A DNA stretch of 64,000 bases from Bacillota bacterium (GCA_015059495.1 SVAI01000001.1:861811-925810); one strand, 5' to 3'; positions 16,348 to 25,151 are shown, counted from the stretch's first letter. Made by a program: numbers and translations. Notes: generated from the letters alone by a model not told the origin.

Positions 16348-18195
16348 TTACATTGATCCGTACCAAGTAGCAGTAACTTCGATATCACCTTCACCAACTT
16401 CTAAAATATATTCACTTCTGGATGCATCAGTATCTACATACTCTCCGGTTGTTAAATCCTTGATTACAATGTTTCTAACATCAATATCATATGAATAATC
16501 AATATTACCTAAATTACTAGAATATAATTGTAATAAAGGTTGTAAGTTATGTGTATCACCAGCTGTAGTTTCAATAGTTTCACTATTAAATGTTCTAGTT
16601 AAAACATGTTTAGTCCAATTACTACGATACCTTACTGGTTCAAAAGCCCTGCCCACGGAATTATAATCATTATTATATGCAGAATGCCTAATAGTAATAG
16701 TACAATTAGTCATGTCATTAACTCTCATAAATAAAGATATTTCATAAGTATGACCTATCACAGGAGTATAATAATCATAAGAAACAGAATCCCAGGAATC
16801 AACATTATAATATAAATTATTTTTGAAATTAAAATATCTATAATCATCATTATGTTCACTGGTAATAATAGGAGAAGAATATGTTTTAGGAGTAGTTTGT
16901 CCCTTTAAAATATTACCATTTCCTTGAACTTCCCATTTCTTAAATGACTCTACATCATGTGTAACTATAGGTAAAGTCACATAATCTCCAACAGGTCTAT
17001 ATAATACCATAGGATAACCACTACTATTATATGCTTCTCCACCTAAATCAATAGTAATCTTAGATGCTTTCTTCCAATGAGCATATAATACTTGATTATT
17101 ATCTAAAGTAAATTTAGTTTTTGATGTAACATACTCTCCACCTTCTGGAGCAGTATACCATCCATCAAATATATAACCTTCTCTTTTAGCAGGTGTAGGT
17201 AACTCTCCATAAGTTTGGCCCTTTCCTACATATCTATCATCTATAACTTCTTTTACACTAAAATTACTAAATGTATGCGTTGCTCCATTTTGGTTAACAT
17301 CTAAACGTAATTTAGCTAACCCATCAATATCAGATTTAAAAGTATAAGTTTTATCAAACATATAATTGTAAAGACGATCTCCTAATACTGCATCAGCCCA
17401 ATAAGCTTGAACAGTATCTCCAGCGTTAGAACGTTCCAAATCATATTCTCCATCGCTATCCATTGAAAAATGATATACCTTATTTTTTTCAAAATACGCG
17501 TAAATTGGAAAACCAGCATATGCATCATTAGCTTTAGCAGTCATAGTTACAACACCATTATGTATTGAATATGATAAATTAGTACGATCATAACTATCAA
17601 CCTCAGGAATTTCCCCTATCATTTCACCAGCATCAAAAGATATAGTACGATAGTAACTATTATATTTTCCTATAACAACAACTTTAGATATAAAATCTTT
17701 TTCAGCACTATTTTGATATAAAGAATCTTCATTAACCCATAATCTTAACTCATATGTTTTAGATTCACCTTGATTTAATATACCACTAATTAAATTTCTA
17801 GAAGATAAAACATTTTGATTAACATAATCACTTACACTACTTCTTTCACTTAATAAACGAGAATCTACATTATCTAATGAATATCTAATTTCACTACTTT
17901 CAATTGTTGTACCCTCTAACATTTCTAAATTAACATCATAATAAGAACTAGTATTACACGTATTAGTAATAGTAAATTTATATGGAGTTAATTCTTTAGC
18001 TGCTTCTTCAGATAATGGTACAGTATCTATTAATGATATATCATTTTGATCATTAAATTGTAATTTAAAACATGAACTAGTAGCACTATTACTTAACAAA
18101 CTATCATTAAAATAATAGAAGGCATATGAAAAACCAGCAATAAACATTATTGCTATAAATAAGATTAATACAATAATAAGTTTACGCTTATTCAT
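16348..18195 (-). CDS. Anchored surface protein: SipW-type N-terminus, InlB-type repeat, beta-sandwich domains
   Basis: 615 residues. The membrane segment (about 6-26) ending GFSYAFYYF resembles the SipW-cognate signal class. An N-terminal domain to about residue 180 has C42 and C80 and is homologous to the same region of the 45433-46854 protein. Further on, YGELPTPAKREGYIFDGWYT followed by LYAHW is the second half of an InlB/Listeria-Bacteroides beta-grasp repeat. Its first strand (SFDAG) lies ~130 residues earlier, as if split by an inserted domain. A carbohydrate-binding-like domain follows. It has no LPXTG motif. Probably an exposed adhesin or binding protein. Confidence 0.75.
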   Translation of the reverse strand: MNKRKLIIVLILFIAIMFIAGFSYAFYYFNDSLLSNSATSSCFKLQFNDQNDISLIDTVPLSEEAAKELTPYKFTITNTCNTSSYYDVNLEMLEGTTIESSEIRYSLDNVDSRLLSERSSVSDYVNQNVLSSRNLISGILNQGESKTYELRLWVNEDSLYQNSAEKDFISKVVVIGKYNSYYRTISFDAGEMIGEIPEVDSYDRTNLSYSIHNGVVTMTAKANDAYAGFPIYAYFEKNKVYHFSMDSDGEYDLERSNAGDTVQAYWADAVLGDRLYNYMFDKTYTFKSDIDGLAKLRLDVNQNGATHTFSNFSVKEVIDDRYVGKGQTYGELPTPAKREGYIFDGWYTAPEGGEYVTSKTKFTLDNNQVLYAHWKKASKITIDLGGEAYNSSGYPMVLYRPVGDYVTLPIVTHDVESFKKWEVQGNGNILKGQTTPKTYSSPIITSEHNDDYRYFNFKNNLYYNVDSWDSVSYDYYTPVIGHTYEISLFMRVNDMTNCTITIRHSAYNNDYNSVGRAFEPVRYRSNWTKHVLTRTFNSETIETTAGDTHNLQPLLQLYSSNLGNIDYSYDIDVRNIVIKDLTTGEYVDTDASRSEYILEVGEGDIEVTATWYGSM

Positions 18196-18215
18196 ATTAT
18201 CACCATATTAAATAT

Positions 18216-18244
18216 ATCATAAATAATAAAAAAAAGATAGTAAA
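18216..18244 (-). promoter_or_regulatory. Promoter of the 16348-18195 gene
   Basis: -35 TTTACT (18239-18244), 17-bp spacer, -10 TATGAT (18216-18221). The -35 box is formed by the loop and first stem bases of the preceding terminator. Confidence 0.6.
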
Positions 18245-18256
18245 CTATCTTTTTTT
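18228..18256 (-). terminator. Terminator of the VTC/DUF4956/beta-helix operon
   Basis: A 12-bp stem (AAAAAAAGATAG/CTATCTTTTTTT) with loop TTTA and a T-tract. The TAG stop (18245-18247) is in the stem. Confidence 0.85.
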
Positions 18257-19393
18257 AGTTCTTGTATTATTTGAACCATCAGGTGGTGTCATTTGTTGAT
18301 TACCATTTGAATTATCAGGCGGTGTCATTTGTTGATTACCTTCTTCTCCACTAGGAGGAGTCATTTGTTGTCCACCACGCATAGCACCATTGTTCATTCC
18401 TCCCATACCACCACCAAATTGATTAGTAATAGTAGTTGTTTCTTCACCATTGATAATCATCTTACCACCAGTATATTTAGCTTCTAAATCATAATCAAAT
18501 GCTGATTGGCCATCTATAGTTATTGTTCCACCATTAATATATAAATTACCATTTGAATCTATTCCATCTGTATCCCCTTGAGCCATTTTAATAGTTATAT
18601 TACCTCCATTTATTTCAACTGTAGGTGTATAATTATCAGTCTTATTTGTAGCGTTAATTCCATCATCCGAGGCATTAATTGATATAGTACCTCCATTAAT
18701 CTTAACATAAGTACCTTCAATACCTTCAGTTGCATTAACAGTAATATTACCATCATTTATTTCTAATATATCATTAGCTCTTAAACCATCATCTTTAGAT
18801 TCAATATTAATAGTTCCACCATTAATTTTAAGTGAATCATTACAATGTATTGAATCACCATCACTTGTAATATTATATGTACCATTTTCGATTAACATAT
18901 TACCTTTAGTTTTAATACCATTAGAATTAGATGTAATATTAAGTGTACCACTACCAGTTAAAACTAAATCACTAACTGTAAATATAGCACCGTCTACTTC
19001 TTCATCACTTATAGTAGCACTAATAGTATTATCTCCATTTACTTCAATATATACTATATTAGCTTTTTCAACATTAATCGCAGCACCATTACTATTTTTA
19101 ATACTTACTCCATTTAAAACTAACTTGACATCTCCGTCTGTATTAACAGTAATACTACCATCTAATGTTCCACTTAAATAATATACTCCAGCCTTACTAA
19201 TAGTAATACTTTTATCTAAAGTAATATAATATTCATCACTATTATCAAATGATGCTTCTTGTACTTCAGCACTTACATTTGATGCATTATTATTAACTGT
19301 ATTATCTTTACTTAAGAAATAAACTAATATTCCAGCACCTAATAATACAACTAATGAAAATATAATTATTATTAAATTCTTCTTATTATCCAT
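18245..19393 (-). CDS. Surface beta-helix protein, Cthe_2159-like carbohydrate-binding
   Basis: 382 residues. One N-terminal membrane anchor (about 6-27) is followed by repeated short phrases such as SGSLTVNTDG, INGGTINIESKDDGLRAND and INGGTISINASDDGINA, typical of a right-handed parallel beta-helix. This matches the Cthe_2159 family, which binds acidic polysaccharides. The C-terminus is a linker of three near-copies of NQQMTPPDxSN ending in TRTKKR. It starts two bases after the DUF4956 gene stops, as third gene of an operon with the VTC-domain protein. This combination recurs in Firmicutes, often with CotH; no CotH is in the window. Confidence 0.8.
   Translation of the reverse strand: MDNKKNLIIIIFSLVVLLGAGILVYFLSKDNTVNNNASNVSAEVQEASFDNSDEYYITLDKSITISKAGVYYLSGTLDGSITVNTDGDVKLVLNGVSIKNSNGAAINVEKANIVYIEVNGDNTISATISDEEVDGAIFTVSDLVLTGSGTLNITSNSNGIKTKGNMLIENGTYNITSDGDSIHCNDSLKINGGTINIESKDDGLRANDILEINDGNITVNATEGIEGTYVKINGGTISINASDDGINATNKTDNYTPTVEINGGNITIKMAQGDTDGIDSNGNLYINGGTITIDGQSAFDYDLEAKYTGGKMIINGEETTTITNQFGGGMGGMNNGAMRGGQQMTPPSGEEGNQQMTPPDNSNGNQQMTPPDGSNNTRTKKR
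18262..18383 (-). repeat. Three tandem ~36-42-bp coding repeats (QQMTPP linker)
   Basis: Three near-identical units encode QQMTPP plus a short S/N/G/E spacer at the C-terminus of the beta-helix protein. The identical core suggests recent slippage or recombination, so copy number may vary between strains. Confidence 0.75.
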
Positions 19394-19395
19394 AT

Positions 19396-20058
19396 CTATA
19401 ATTCTTGATCAGTTAATGGATGAGATAATGATATTTTTAAATTACCATTTCTTACTCTTAACTTATCAATAAACTCCTTCTCATTAATATTATTTTTTAA
19501 ATCAACTCTATAAGTTAATTCAAATATAGATCCCATATTAACAGTCTTAGCACTTACCATATCACTACTATCTACATAATCATTAAAAATATCATTAAAT
19601 ACTTCAGTATAATCTAAATCCTCTGGAATTAATATTTTTAACATCTTTGTATTTCTAGTTGATTGCCCAAAGTTAAATATACTTAAAAGTGCAACAATTA
19701 ATGATATTGCAATAGTAAATATAGCTGCAAAACCAATATATCCAACACCAACAGCTAAACCTATAGCCATTGCAAAGAATACTGATAATATTTCTTTTGA
19801 ATTACCTGGAATAGATCTAAATCTAACCAGTGAAAATGCACCAAGAACTGCAACAGATGTACCTAAATTACCATTAACAAGTAAAATAACTGTTGTTACA
19901 AGTGCAGGTAATACAAACAATGTTGTAACAAAATTTTTATTAGACTTAGTTGTTTTCATATGCATGAACGCAACAACAAAACCTAAAGCTAAAGCTACAC
20001 TTAAACATATTGCAAAATTACCAATGGTAAGTGTGCCTCCTAAAATACTACTAAACAT
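19396..20058 (-). CDS. DUF4956 membrane protein
   Basis: 220 residues. About four membrane segments occupy residues 10-130, with the hallmark GAFSLVRFRSIPGNSKEI between segments 3 and 4. A cytoplasmic C-terminal domain of ~80 residues follows. This is the DUF4956 pattern; its function is unknown, but it nearly always sits beside a VTC-domain protein. Its ATG overlaps the end of the VTC gene by 8 bases, so translation is coupled. I infer that it forms the membrane channel or anchor for the product of the VTC polymerase. Confidence 0.88.
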   Translation of the reverse strand: MFSSILGGTLTIGNFAICLSVALALGFVVAFMHMKTTKSNKNFVTTLFVLPALVTTVILLVNGNLGTSVAVLGAFSLVRFRSIPGNSKEILSVFFAMAIGLAVGVGYIGFAAIFTIAISLIVALLSIFNFGQSTRNTKMLKILIPEDLDYTEVFNDIFNDYVDSSDMVSAKTVNMGSIFELTYRVDLKNNINEKEFIDKLRVRNGNLKISLSHPLTDQEL

Positions 20059-20752
20059 ATACTTCCTCCTTTAAACTATCTTTATATATGTTTCCATACT
20101 TAGAAAATGAAGATGGATAAATCTTTAATTTAGATAGTGCATTAATAAAATACATAGGTAATCCACCATTACATTTTAATTCCATAATATATTTCTTATC
20201 ATCAAAATATAACTTACCTGAATCTCCATATTCTAATCTTAATTCATCATTTCTACTTCTAATATTCTCATCAAAAGTAATCCTAAATGACTCATCTCTT
20301 TTGTCATAATATGAAAGTCGATCATAAGCTATAAAATATTTAGGTTTTAAATCATATTTTTTAATAACATAATCTATTTCATTCATTATTTGTTTATTAC
20401 TTGAATTAATACTCTTACCATTTAAATAATCATAATAATCATTTAAATTAATAGTTACTCTTCTTTTATAAACAACTCCATCAAGTTTACTTTTAATTTC
20501 AAAATATACTTTATCTTTTAAATTAGGTACATTATAACTTCTAAGTCTAACCTTCTCTTTATAATATCCTTTTTCTAAAGAATTAATAATTAAATCAAAG
20601 TTATCACTATCAAAATAAATATTACATATATTACTCTTAAAATATTCATCCTCACTTAAGTGATTACTAATTAATTTCATTAAATCTTTATATTGCTTTT
20701 CAGATAAAACATATTTTTGTTCAACTCTTTTGAATATCTCAATATTTTTCAT
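20051..20752 (-). CDS. VTC-domain polyphosphate polymerase-like protein
   Basis: About 233 residues with the charged tunnel motifs of the VTC/CYTH-like fold: RVEQKYVLS near the start, KVRLRSY, VYFEIKSK, YKRRV, YDRLSYYDK with RITFDE, and the closing MELKCNGGLP. In yeast Vtc4 such residues bind ATP and growing polyphosphate. Bacterial homologues next to DUF4956 are not characterised. The start is ATG at 20750-20752 after AAAGGAG; an upstream in-frame GTG overlaps that region. First gene of the three-gene operon. Confidence 0.87.
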   Translation of the reverse strand: MKNIEIFKRVEQKYVLSEKQYKDLMKLISNHLSEDEYFKSNICNIYFDSDNFDLIINSLEKGYYKEKVRLRSYNVPNLKDKVYFEIKSKLDGVVYKRRVTINLNDYYDYLNGKSINSSNKQIMNEIDYVIKKYDLKPKYFIAYDRLSYYDKRDESFRITFDENIRSRNDELRLEYGDSGKLYFDDKKYIMELKCNGGLPMYFINALSKLKIYPSSFSKYGNIYKDSLKEEVYV

Positions 20753-20835
20753 CCTACTTTCTCCTTTCACGATTAATAATATAATTAATTTATGTGAATA
20801 AAATGTGAAAGAAAAAAGTTAAAAACATGAAAAAA

Positions 20836-20854
20836 GAACTTACAAAGTAAGTCC
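20836..20854 (-). terminator. Terminator of the single-ring AAA+ gene
   Basis: An 8-bp stem with one G-U pair and a 3-nt loop, followed by TTTTTTC; the stop TAA (20840-20842) is in the stem. Confidence 0.85.
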
Positions 20855-21784
20855 TTCTTCTGCAATTAAATCTTTAAATTCTTCTTTAAATTTAACTAAT
20901 TCTTTATTCTTAACATCTTCATATACAGCTTTAGTATTCTTTATAGCTTCATATACATGTTTAATTTTAACTTCACTAGAATTTTCAAATGCTGCACTGG
21001 TAAATGCATTAGATAACATAGCAAGAGCTATATCTGGATATCTAGATGATATTTCATATACTCTTTTATATTCATCAGTCATTTGAACAATAAACTTACA
21101 TACCTTTTCTAGAATAAATGGAGTATATCCAAACTTAATACCCATCTTCTTTTCTATCTTAGGTAATGTTCCCATCATTATCTTAACAGTAGTTTCTTGA
21201 GTTGGTTCTTCTACATCTACTCTTTGGAATCTTCTTAAGAATGCTCTATCTCTTAAAATATATTGTTCATATTCTTCAGAAGTAGTAGCACCAATCATTT
21301 TAATTTCACCACGGTCTAAACCTGCCTTAAACATGTTAGCAAAGTCCATATCTGTTGAACCATCTCTTTTAGCAAGTAAATGAACCTCATCAATAAATAC
21401 AATAGTTTTATCTCTCTTAGCTAATTCTTTAACTAATAAATCAACTCTGTTTTCAGTTTGATCATCTACATTTAAATTACCAAATAACGATGTAACATTT
21501 ACTTTATAGATTGAATAACCCTTTAAAGCATCAGGTACCATACCATTTTTAATTCTATATGCTAAACCTTCAACAATAGCAGTTTTACCAATACCTGCTT
21601 TACCAACAAGTAAACCACTCTTTTCAGGTGTTAATAATATCATTATTAATTCTCTTATTTCTTTATCTCTTTCAATAGCTGGATCGGTAATATAATTCTT
21701 ATCTACTAAATTATCTCCATATCTTTCTAAAATACTTATAGTAGGTTTACTATCCACTGTTAATACTTCGTAGTTTTCTTCCAT
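20840..21784 (-). CDS. Clp/Hsp100-type AAA+ ATPase with a single ATPase domain
   Basis: 314 residues. It aligns with the first (D1) ATPase ring of ClpB/ClpC. Walker A is GKAGIGKTA (about 60-68), Walker [10 protein letters not shown], sensor 1 GATTSEEY, and arginine fingers sit in [17 protein letters not shown]. The N-domain, middle domain, second ATPase domain and ClpP-binding loop are all absent, so it is not an ordinary Clp chaperone. It may act on its own substrate or as a remodelling subunit. Promoter directly upstream, terminator downstream; monocistronic. Confidence 0.85.
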   Translation of the reverse strand: MEENYEVLTVDSKPTISILERYGDNLVDKNYITDPAIERDKEIRELIMILLTPEKSGLLVGKAGIGKTAIVEGLAYRIKNGMVPDALKGYSIYKVNVTSLFGNLNVDDQTENRVDLLVKELAKRDKTIVFIDEVHLLAKRDGSTDMDFANMFKAGLDRGEIKMIGATTSEEYEQYILRDRAFLRRFQRVDVEEPTQETTVKIMMGTLPKIEKKMGIKFGYTPFILEKVCKFIVQMTDEYKRVYEISSRYPDIALAMLSNAFTSAAFENSSEVKIKHVYEAIKNTKAVYEDVKNKELVKFKEEFKDLIAEEGLTL

Positions 21785-21807
21785 AGTTATACACTCCTAT
21801 CTATATA

Positions 21808-21837
21808 ATTATAGCATAAAAAAACTATATAAGACAA
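21808..21837 (-). promoter_or_regulatory. Promoter of the single-ring AAA+ gene
   Basis: -35 TTGTCT (21832-21837), 18-bp spacer, extended -10 TGC-TATAAT (21808-21813). The -35 lies in the loop of the preceding terminator. Confidence 0.75.
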
Positions 21838-21852
21838 ATAATCCCATATAGT
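21824..21852 (-). terminator. Terminator of the 21877-22593 gene
   Basis: A 7-bp stem (ACTATAT/ATATAGT) with a 15-nt loop, then TTTTTTAT; the stop codon lies 25 bp upstream. Confidence 0.55.
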
Positions 21853-21876
21853 ATACACTTATTTGTATCAACTAAA

Positions 21877-22593
21877 CTATATTAAACTAGTTATTGAACT
21901 TGTAATACCCAAAGTTAAAGAAATAAATATAAAAATAAAAGTTAAAACTATAACACTAATAATACCAAGAAATGCACCGAAATCACTAGTACCACCCTTA
22001 TTAGTACATAATCCAGTTAATTGTTCCATACTGCTATGTGGATATGCATCAGTAATACTCTTTAATTTATTATTAGTATAACTTAAATAAATACTATTAA
22101 ATGAAAAGAATAAAATAATATTTATTAAACCTAAGAAATATATATTCTTAACAAATATAGATAATATAAAATATGAAATAATACCTACTATTCCATAAAA
22201 ATACATCTTTCTATAAAACATATATATAACTCCAAAGAATAGTGCAGAAAAATTATATATTCTATCTCTAATCTTATTACAATTTTTACCTATAAAAGCA
22301 TTAACAAATAAACTATAATCAATTATAATATCTTCTTCTTTTTTAACCTCATTTGTAGGTGTTTTACTAACAAAATTATCATTACTTTTCATACCTGCAA
22401 GTTGTGGAACTTCATTATTTACTTTATTTACATCTTTATTATCATCTGGGTTTAAATCAAGTACTTCTACTTCTTCTTGAATACCATTCTCATCTATAGC
22501 AATATTAAATACATCTTCTACCTTAGGAATATCCTTAGGCTTATTATCAACAGGTACATCACTTGGATTTATAAATCTATTCTTATTATCCAC
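21877..22593 (-). CDS. Multi-pass membrane protein with acidic N-terminus (DUF2628-like)
   Basis: About 238 residues. The first ~110 are acidic and probably disordered. Four hydrophobic segments follow (about 125-140, 145-160, 165-180 and 215-238), joined by a short NNKLKSI loop. The segment VIYMFYRKMYFYGIVGIISYF resembles DUF2628-type proteins, but the match is by eye. The start is GTG at 22591-22593, six bases after GAGGTG; an earlier in-frame GTG is part of that site. It is divergent from the radical SAM gene. Confidence 0.7.
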   Translation of the reverse strand: MDNKNRFINPSDVPVDNKPKDIPKVEDVFNIAIDENGIQEEVEVLDLNPDDNKDVNKVNNEVPQLAGMKSNDNFVSKTPTNEVKKEEDIIIDYSLFVNAFIGKNCNKIRDRIYNFSALFFGVIYMFYRKMYFYGIVGIISYFILSIFVKNIYFLGLINIILFFSFNSIYLSYTNNKLKSITDAYPHSSMEQLTGLCTNKGGTSDFGAFLGIISVIVLTFIFIFISLTLGITSSITSLI

Positions 22594-22654
22594 ACAATTC
22601 ACCTCTTACTCTACTATTATAGTATTTAAATTATATCATATTGTAATTAAATAT

Positions 22655-22662
22655 GGTAAAAT
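22655..22662 (+). promoter_or_regulatory. Possible extended -10 for the radical SAM gene
   Basis: TGG-TAAAAT (TAAAAT at 22657-22662), 21 bp before the ATG. No convincing -35 box is present, as is common for extended -10 promoters. Confidence 0.4.
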
Positions 22663-22682
22663 ATTAAAGCGAGTTGATTATT

Positions 22683-23609
22683 ATGTTTAAATATAGTTTA
22701 GATAATAAAAGATATCATACATTAAATTACCATTTTAAAAATAAGTTTGGTAAAAAAGTATTTAAAGTTTCTTTAAATGCTAATTTTTCATGTCCAAATA
22801 AAATAAATGGTAAAGGTTGCATCTTTTGTTCAAGATTAGGTAGTGGTGATTTTGCAGGTAACGTTAACAAAGATTTAGTAACTCAATTTAATGAAGTAAA
22901 AGATATTATGAAAAAGAAATGGCCTGATGCATACTATATAGCGTATTTTCAAGCAAATACAAATACTTTTGCTCCAGTAAGTGTTTTAAAAGAAAAATAT
23001 GAATCAGTACTAAATCTACCAAACGTTATTGGAATTGATATAGCAACAAGACCTGATTCAATCAGCGAAGAATGTCTAGAATATCTAAAAGAATTAAACG
23101 AAAGAACCAATCTTACAATTGAATTAGGACTACAATCAATGCATGAAGATACACTTAAACTTATCAGACGTGGACATACTCTAAAACAATTTGAAGAATG
23201 TGTAAAAAAACTAAAAGAAAATAATATAAACGTAGTCGTACATATTATAAATGGATTACCTAATGAAACAAAAGAAATGATGTTAGAAACAGTTAAATAT
23301 CTAAATAAATTAAATATCGATGGCATTAAAATACACATGCTACATGTAATCAAAGATACTGATTTAGGAGACCTATATTTAAAAGAACCATTTCATATCT
23401 TAACTAAAGAAGAATACATTGACATAGTAATATCACAATTAGAATTATTAAACCCAGAAATAGTAATTCATAGAATTACTGGAGACCCTAAAAAAGAAGA
23501 TTTAATCGAACCAACATGGTTATTAAAAAAATTCTGTGTACTAAACGATATAGATAAAGAAATGAAAAGAAAAAATACTTACCAAGGTAAGTATTATAAT
23601 GCTTCATAA
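22683..23609 (+). CDS. Radical SAM protein, TIGR01212/YhcC family
   Basis: About 308 residues. SLNANFSCPNKINGKGCIFC carries the three cluster cysteines in the spacing of the TIGR01212 (YhcC/YtqA) family, followed by GSGDFAGN. Later blocks (IGIDIATRPDSIS, ELGLQSMHEDTLKLIRRGH, HIINGLPNETKEMM) complete the TIM barrel. The substrate of the family is uncertain; a tRNA or rRNA modification role has been suggested. The start is ATG at 22683; the in-frame TTG nine bases earlier lies in the poor ribosome binding site. Its 3' end overlaps the convergent 23594-24226 gene by 16 bp. Confidence 0.92.
   Translation: MFKYSLDNKRYHTLNYHFKNKFGKKVFKVSLNANFSCPNKINGKGCIFCSRLGSGDFAGNVNKDLVTQFNEVKDIMKKKWPDAYYIAYFQANTNTFAPVSVLKEKYESVLNLPNVIGIDIATRPDSISEECLEYLKELNERTNLTIELGLQSMHEDTLKLIRRGHTLKQFEECVKKLKENNINVVVHIINGLPNETKEMMLETVKYLNKLNIDGIKIHMLHVIKDTDLGDLYLKEPFHILTKEEYIDIVISQLELLNPEIVIHRITGDPKKEDLIEPTWLLKKFCVLNDIDKEMKRKNTYQGKYYNAS
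23574..23595 (-). terminator. Terminator of the 23594-24226 gene, inside the radical SAM coding sequence
   Basis: A 10-bp stem (AATACTTACC/GGTAAGTATT) followed on minus by TTTTTTC. It lies wholly within the last codons of the convergent radical SAM gene. Confidence 0.85.
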
Positions 23610-24226
23610 CTAACTACAGACATATTATTATTATCTTTAACTAGTACTATTTTAGCTTTATTATCATAATCTAAATTCTTAACATAAGAAATAGATACTT
23701 TAACAACATAGCATTCTCTTTTTTCATCACCTAACTTATAGGTGTCTTTTTTTGTATCAGTAATAGTTACTTCTTTAACTTCAGGTAATTCTTGCTTCCT
23801 ATCATCGTAAGAATTATCTATAACAAAATTATATAATTGATCAATTACTTTATTTCTAAACATTTCTCTTTTATCAGAATAATAATATTGAGCACTAGTT
23901 ACTTCATATTTATTAACTTTATAATTAATTGAAAATAAATCAATAACAAATAATTTAGCAACTTGTTCTGCTATTTCTTGTTCATCTTCCATTGCTTTTA
24001 ATTTTTGAAATTCATCTTTATAGTAAGTAGTAACATTATCATTTAATACATAACCATATTTTTCAATAGAATCATAAGCATTAACTTTATTAACTAATTC
24101 ATCTTTACTTCTTGATAAATAACCATAAATATACAAAATAACAAAAGCAATTAAAAAGATTATAGCAGCTAGCATTAATCCCTTCATCCAGTCTTTTCTC
24201 TTTTGTTTATTCCTTGACTTCTTCAT
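23594..24226 (-). CDS. Single-pass membrane protein with extracytoplasmic domain, unknown
   Basis: 210 residues. A strongly basic N-terminus (KKSRNKQKRKDW) and one membrane segment (about 16-36) precede a soluble external domain of mixed helix and sheet. The C-terminal stretch ECYVVKVSISYVKNLDYDNKAKIVLVKDN looks like an NTF2- or DUF4829-like beta-sheet, but I cannot name the family. Its terminator lies inside the convergent gene. An extended -10 (TGCTATAAT) lies about 40 bp upstream. Confidence 0.65.
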   Translation of the reverse strand: MKKSRNKQKRKDWMKGLMLAAIIFLIAFVILYIYGYLSRSKDELVNKVNAYDSIEKYGYVLNDNVTTYYKDEFQKLKAMEDEQEIAEQVAKLFVIDLFSINYKVNKYEVTSAQYYYSDKREMFRNKVIDQLYNFVIDNSYDDRKQELPEVKEVTITDTKKDTYKLGDEKRECYVVKVSISYVKNLDYDNKAKIVLVKDNNNMSVVSYEAL

Positions 24227-24279
24227 TTAATACACCCACTTTATCATGAAATAATTATAGCACAAGAGCAAAGAAAAAA

Positions 24280-24295
24280 GAAGAGATAACTCTTC
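24280..24295 (-). terminator. Terminator of the TasA-like gene
   Basis: A 6-bp G+C-containing stem (GAAGAG/CTCTTC) with a 4-nt loop and TTTTTTC, about 12 bp after the stop codon. Confidence 0.7.
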
Positions 24296-24307
24296 CTAAA
24301 TTGTATA

Positions 24308-25069
24308 TTAGTTTGAATGAATTCCGTCTGTAGATACAAGTGAAGCAGCAAACTTAGCACTAAATTTAACATTTGGTGTCCAAGTTCCACCGTTTGCTGT
24401 ACAAACAGCAGCAGTATTACCAGTAGCTCCTGTACAAGTACCTGTAGAAGACATATTTTCGTTTTGTTCTATACCAGTTTCAACAAAATATACAGTTACG
24501 TCAAATTCTTGAGTTTCATTAGCAGCAATTGTTCTTTCTGGAATTAACATTGCAGTTGTAGCTCCATTAGCAGGAACAGCAGCAACAGCAGTTTCAGTAG
24601 TACCAGTACCAACAGTAACTTTTCCTACAGATAAACTATAAGCTTTACCAGCTACTTTAGTAAATGAAGCAGCAGTAACACCAGTTGTAGCACCACTAGT
24701 TAAAACAGCATTGCTAGCAGAAGTTTCAACAACTGAATAAACTAAATCATCAGTAGTATTAGCTCCCTTAACAAATGTATTTACTACATCTGTCCAAGCG
24801 ATTTGATATTTAACTGGAACAGTACCATTATTAGTTACACTAATATGTTTAGTTGATGATACCCAACCAGGAATAATTGAATTTCCTTGGATAGCCTCTC
24901 CATCACTATAAGTGATTCCTAAATTATTTGCAGTAGTAATTGTTGTTGTTGTAGCAGATCCATTACCTTGAACAGTTGCAGTAAAGTAAGCGAATGTAGT
25001 ACCTACTACAGCAGTTAATAAAGTTGCTACAGCTAGAACTGTTAAAAATACAACGTTTTTCTTTTCCAT
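24308..25069 (-). CDS. TasA/camelysin-like secreted protein with SipW-type signal
   Basis: About 253 residues. The N-terminus MEKKNVVFLTVLAVATLLTAVVGTTFAYFTA is a SipW-cognate signal peptide as in TasA and camelysin. The mature protein is rich in T, A, V and G and has the NNGTVPVKYQIAW and NETQEFDVTVYFVET beta-strand phrases of that family. These proteins form biofilm fibres or act as surface proteases in Bacillus. Near the C-terminus two cysteines sit in a T/G/A-rich stretch containing GGTWTPN. The start is ATG at 25067-25069, following GAGAGGAGAA. A strong promoter suggests high expression. Confidence 0.8.
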   Translation of the reverse strand: MEKKNVVFLTVLAVATLLTAVVGTTFAYFTATVQGNGSATTTTITTANNLGITYSDGEAIQGNSIIPGWVSSTKHISVTNNGTVPVKYQIAWTDVVNTFVKGANTTDDLVYSVVETSASNAVLTSGATTGVTAASFTKVAGKAYSLSVGKVTVGTGTTETAVAAVPANGATTAMLIPERTIAANETQEFDVTVYFVETGIEQNENMSSTGTCTGATGNTAAVCTANGGTWTPNVKFSAKFAASLVSTDGIHSN

Positions 25070-25099
25070 ATACAATTCTCCTCTCTATCTTATATATTT

Positions 25100-25128
25100 A
25101 TAATATCATTTCTTTTTTTTATTTGCAA
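25100..25128 (-). promoter_or_regulatory. Promoter of the TasA-like gene
   Basis: -35 TTGCAA (25123-25128), 17-bp spacer, -10 TATTAT (25100-25105). Confidence 0.7.
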
Positions 25129-25151
25129 TAATTTTCATACAATTTAATCTA

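Noticed and set aside
21863..22081. Plus-strand 72-codon frame opposite the DUF2628-like gene
   Set aside because: The minus-strand frame has the membrane-protein pattern and a ribosome binding site; the plus-strand one has neither.
23594..23609. Frameshift or mis-assembly suggested by overlapping 3' ends of convergent genes
   Set aside because: Both frames end normally and the overlap contains a clean terminator; overlap is part of the compact layout seen elsewhere.
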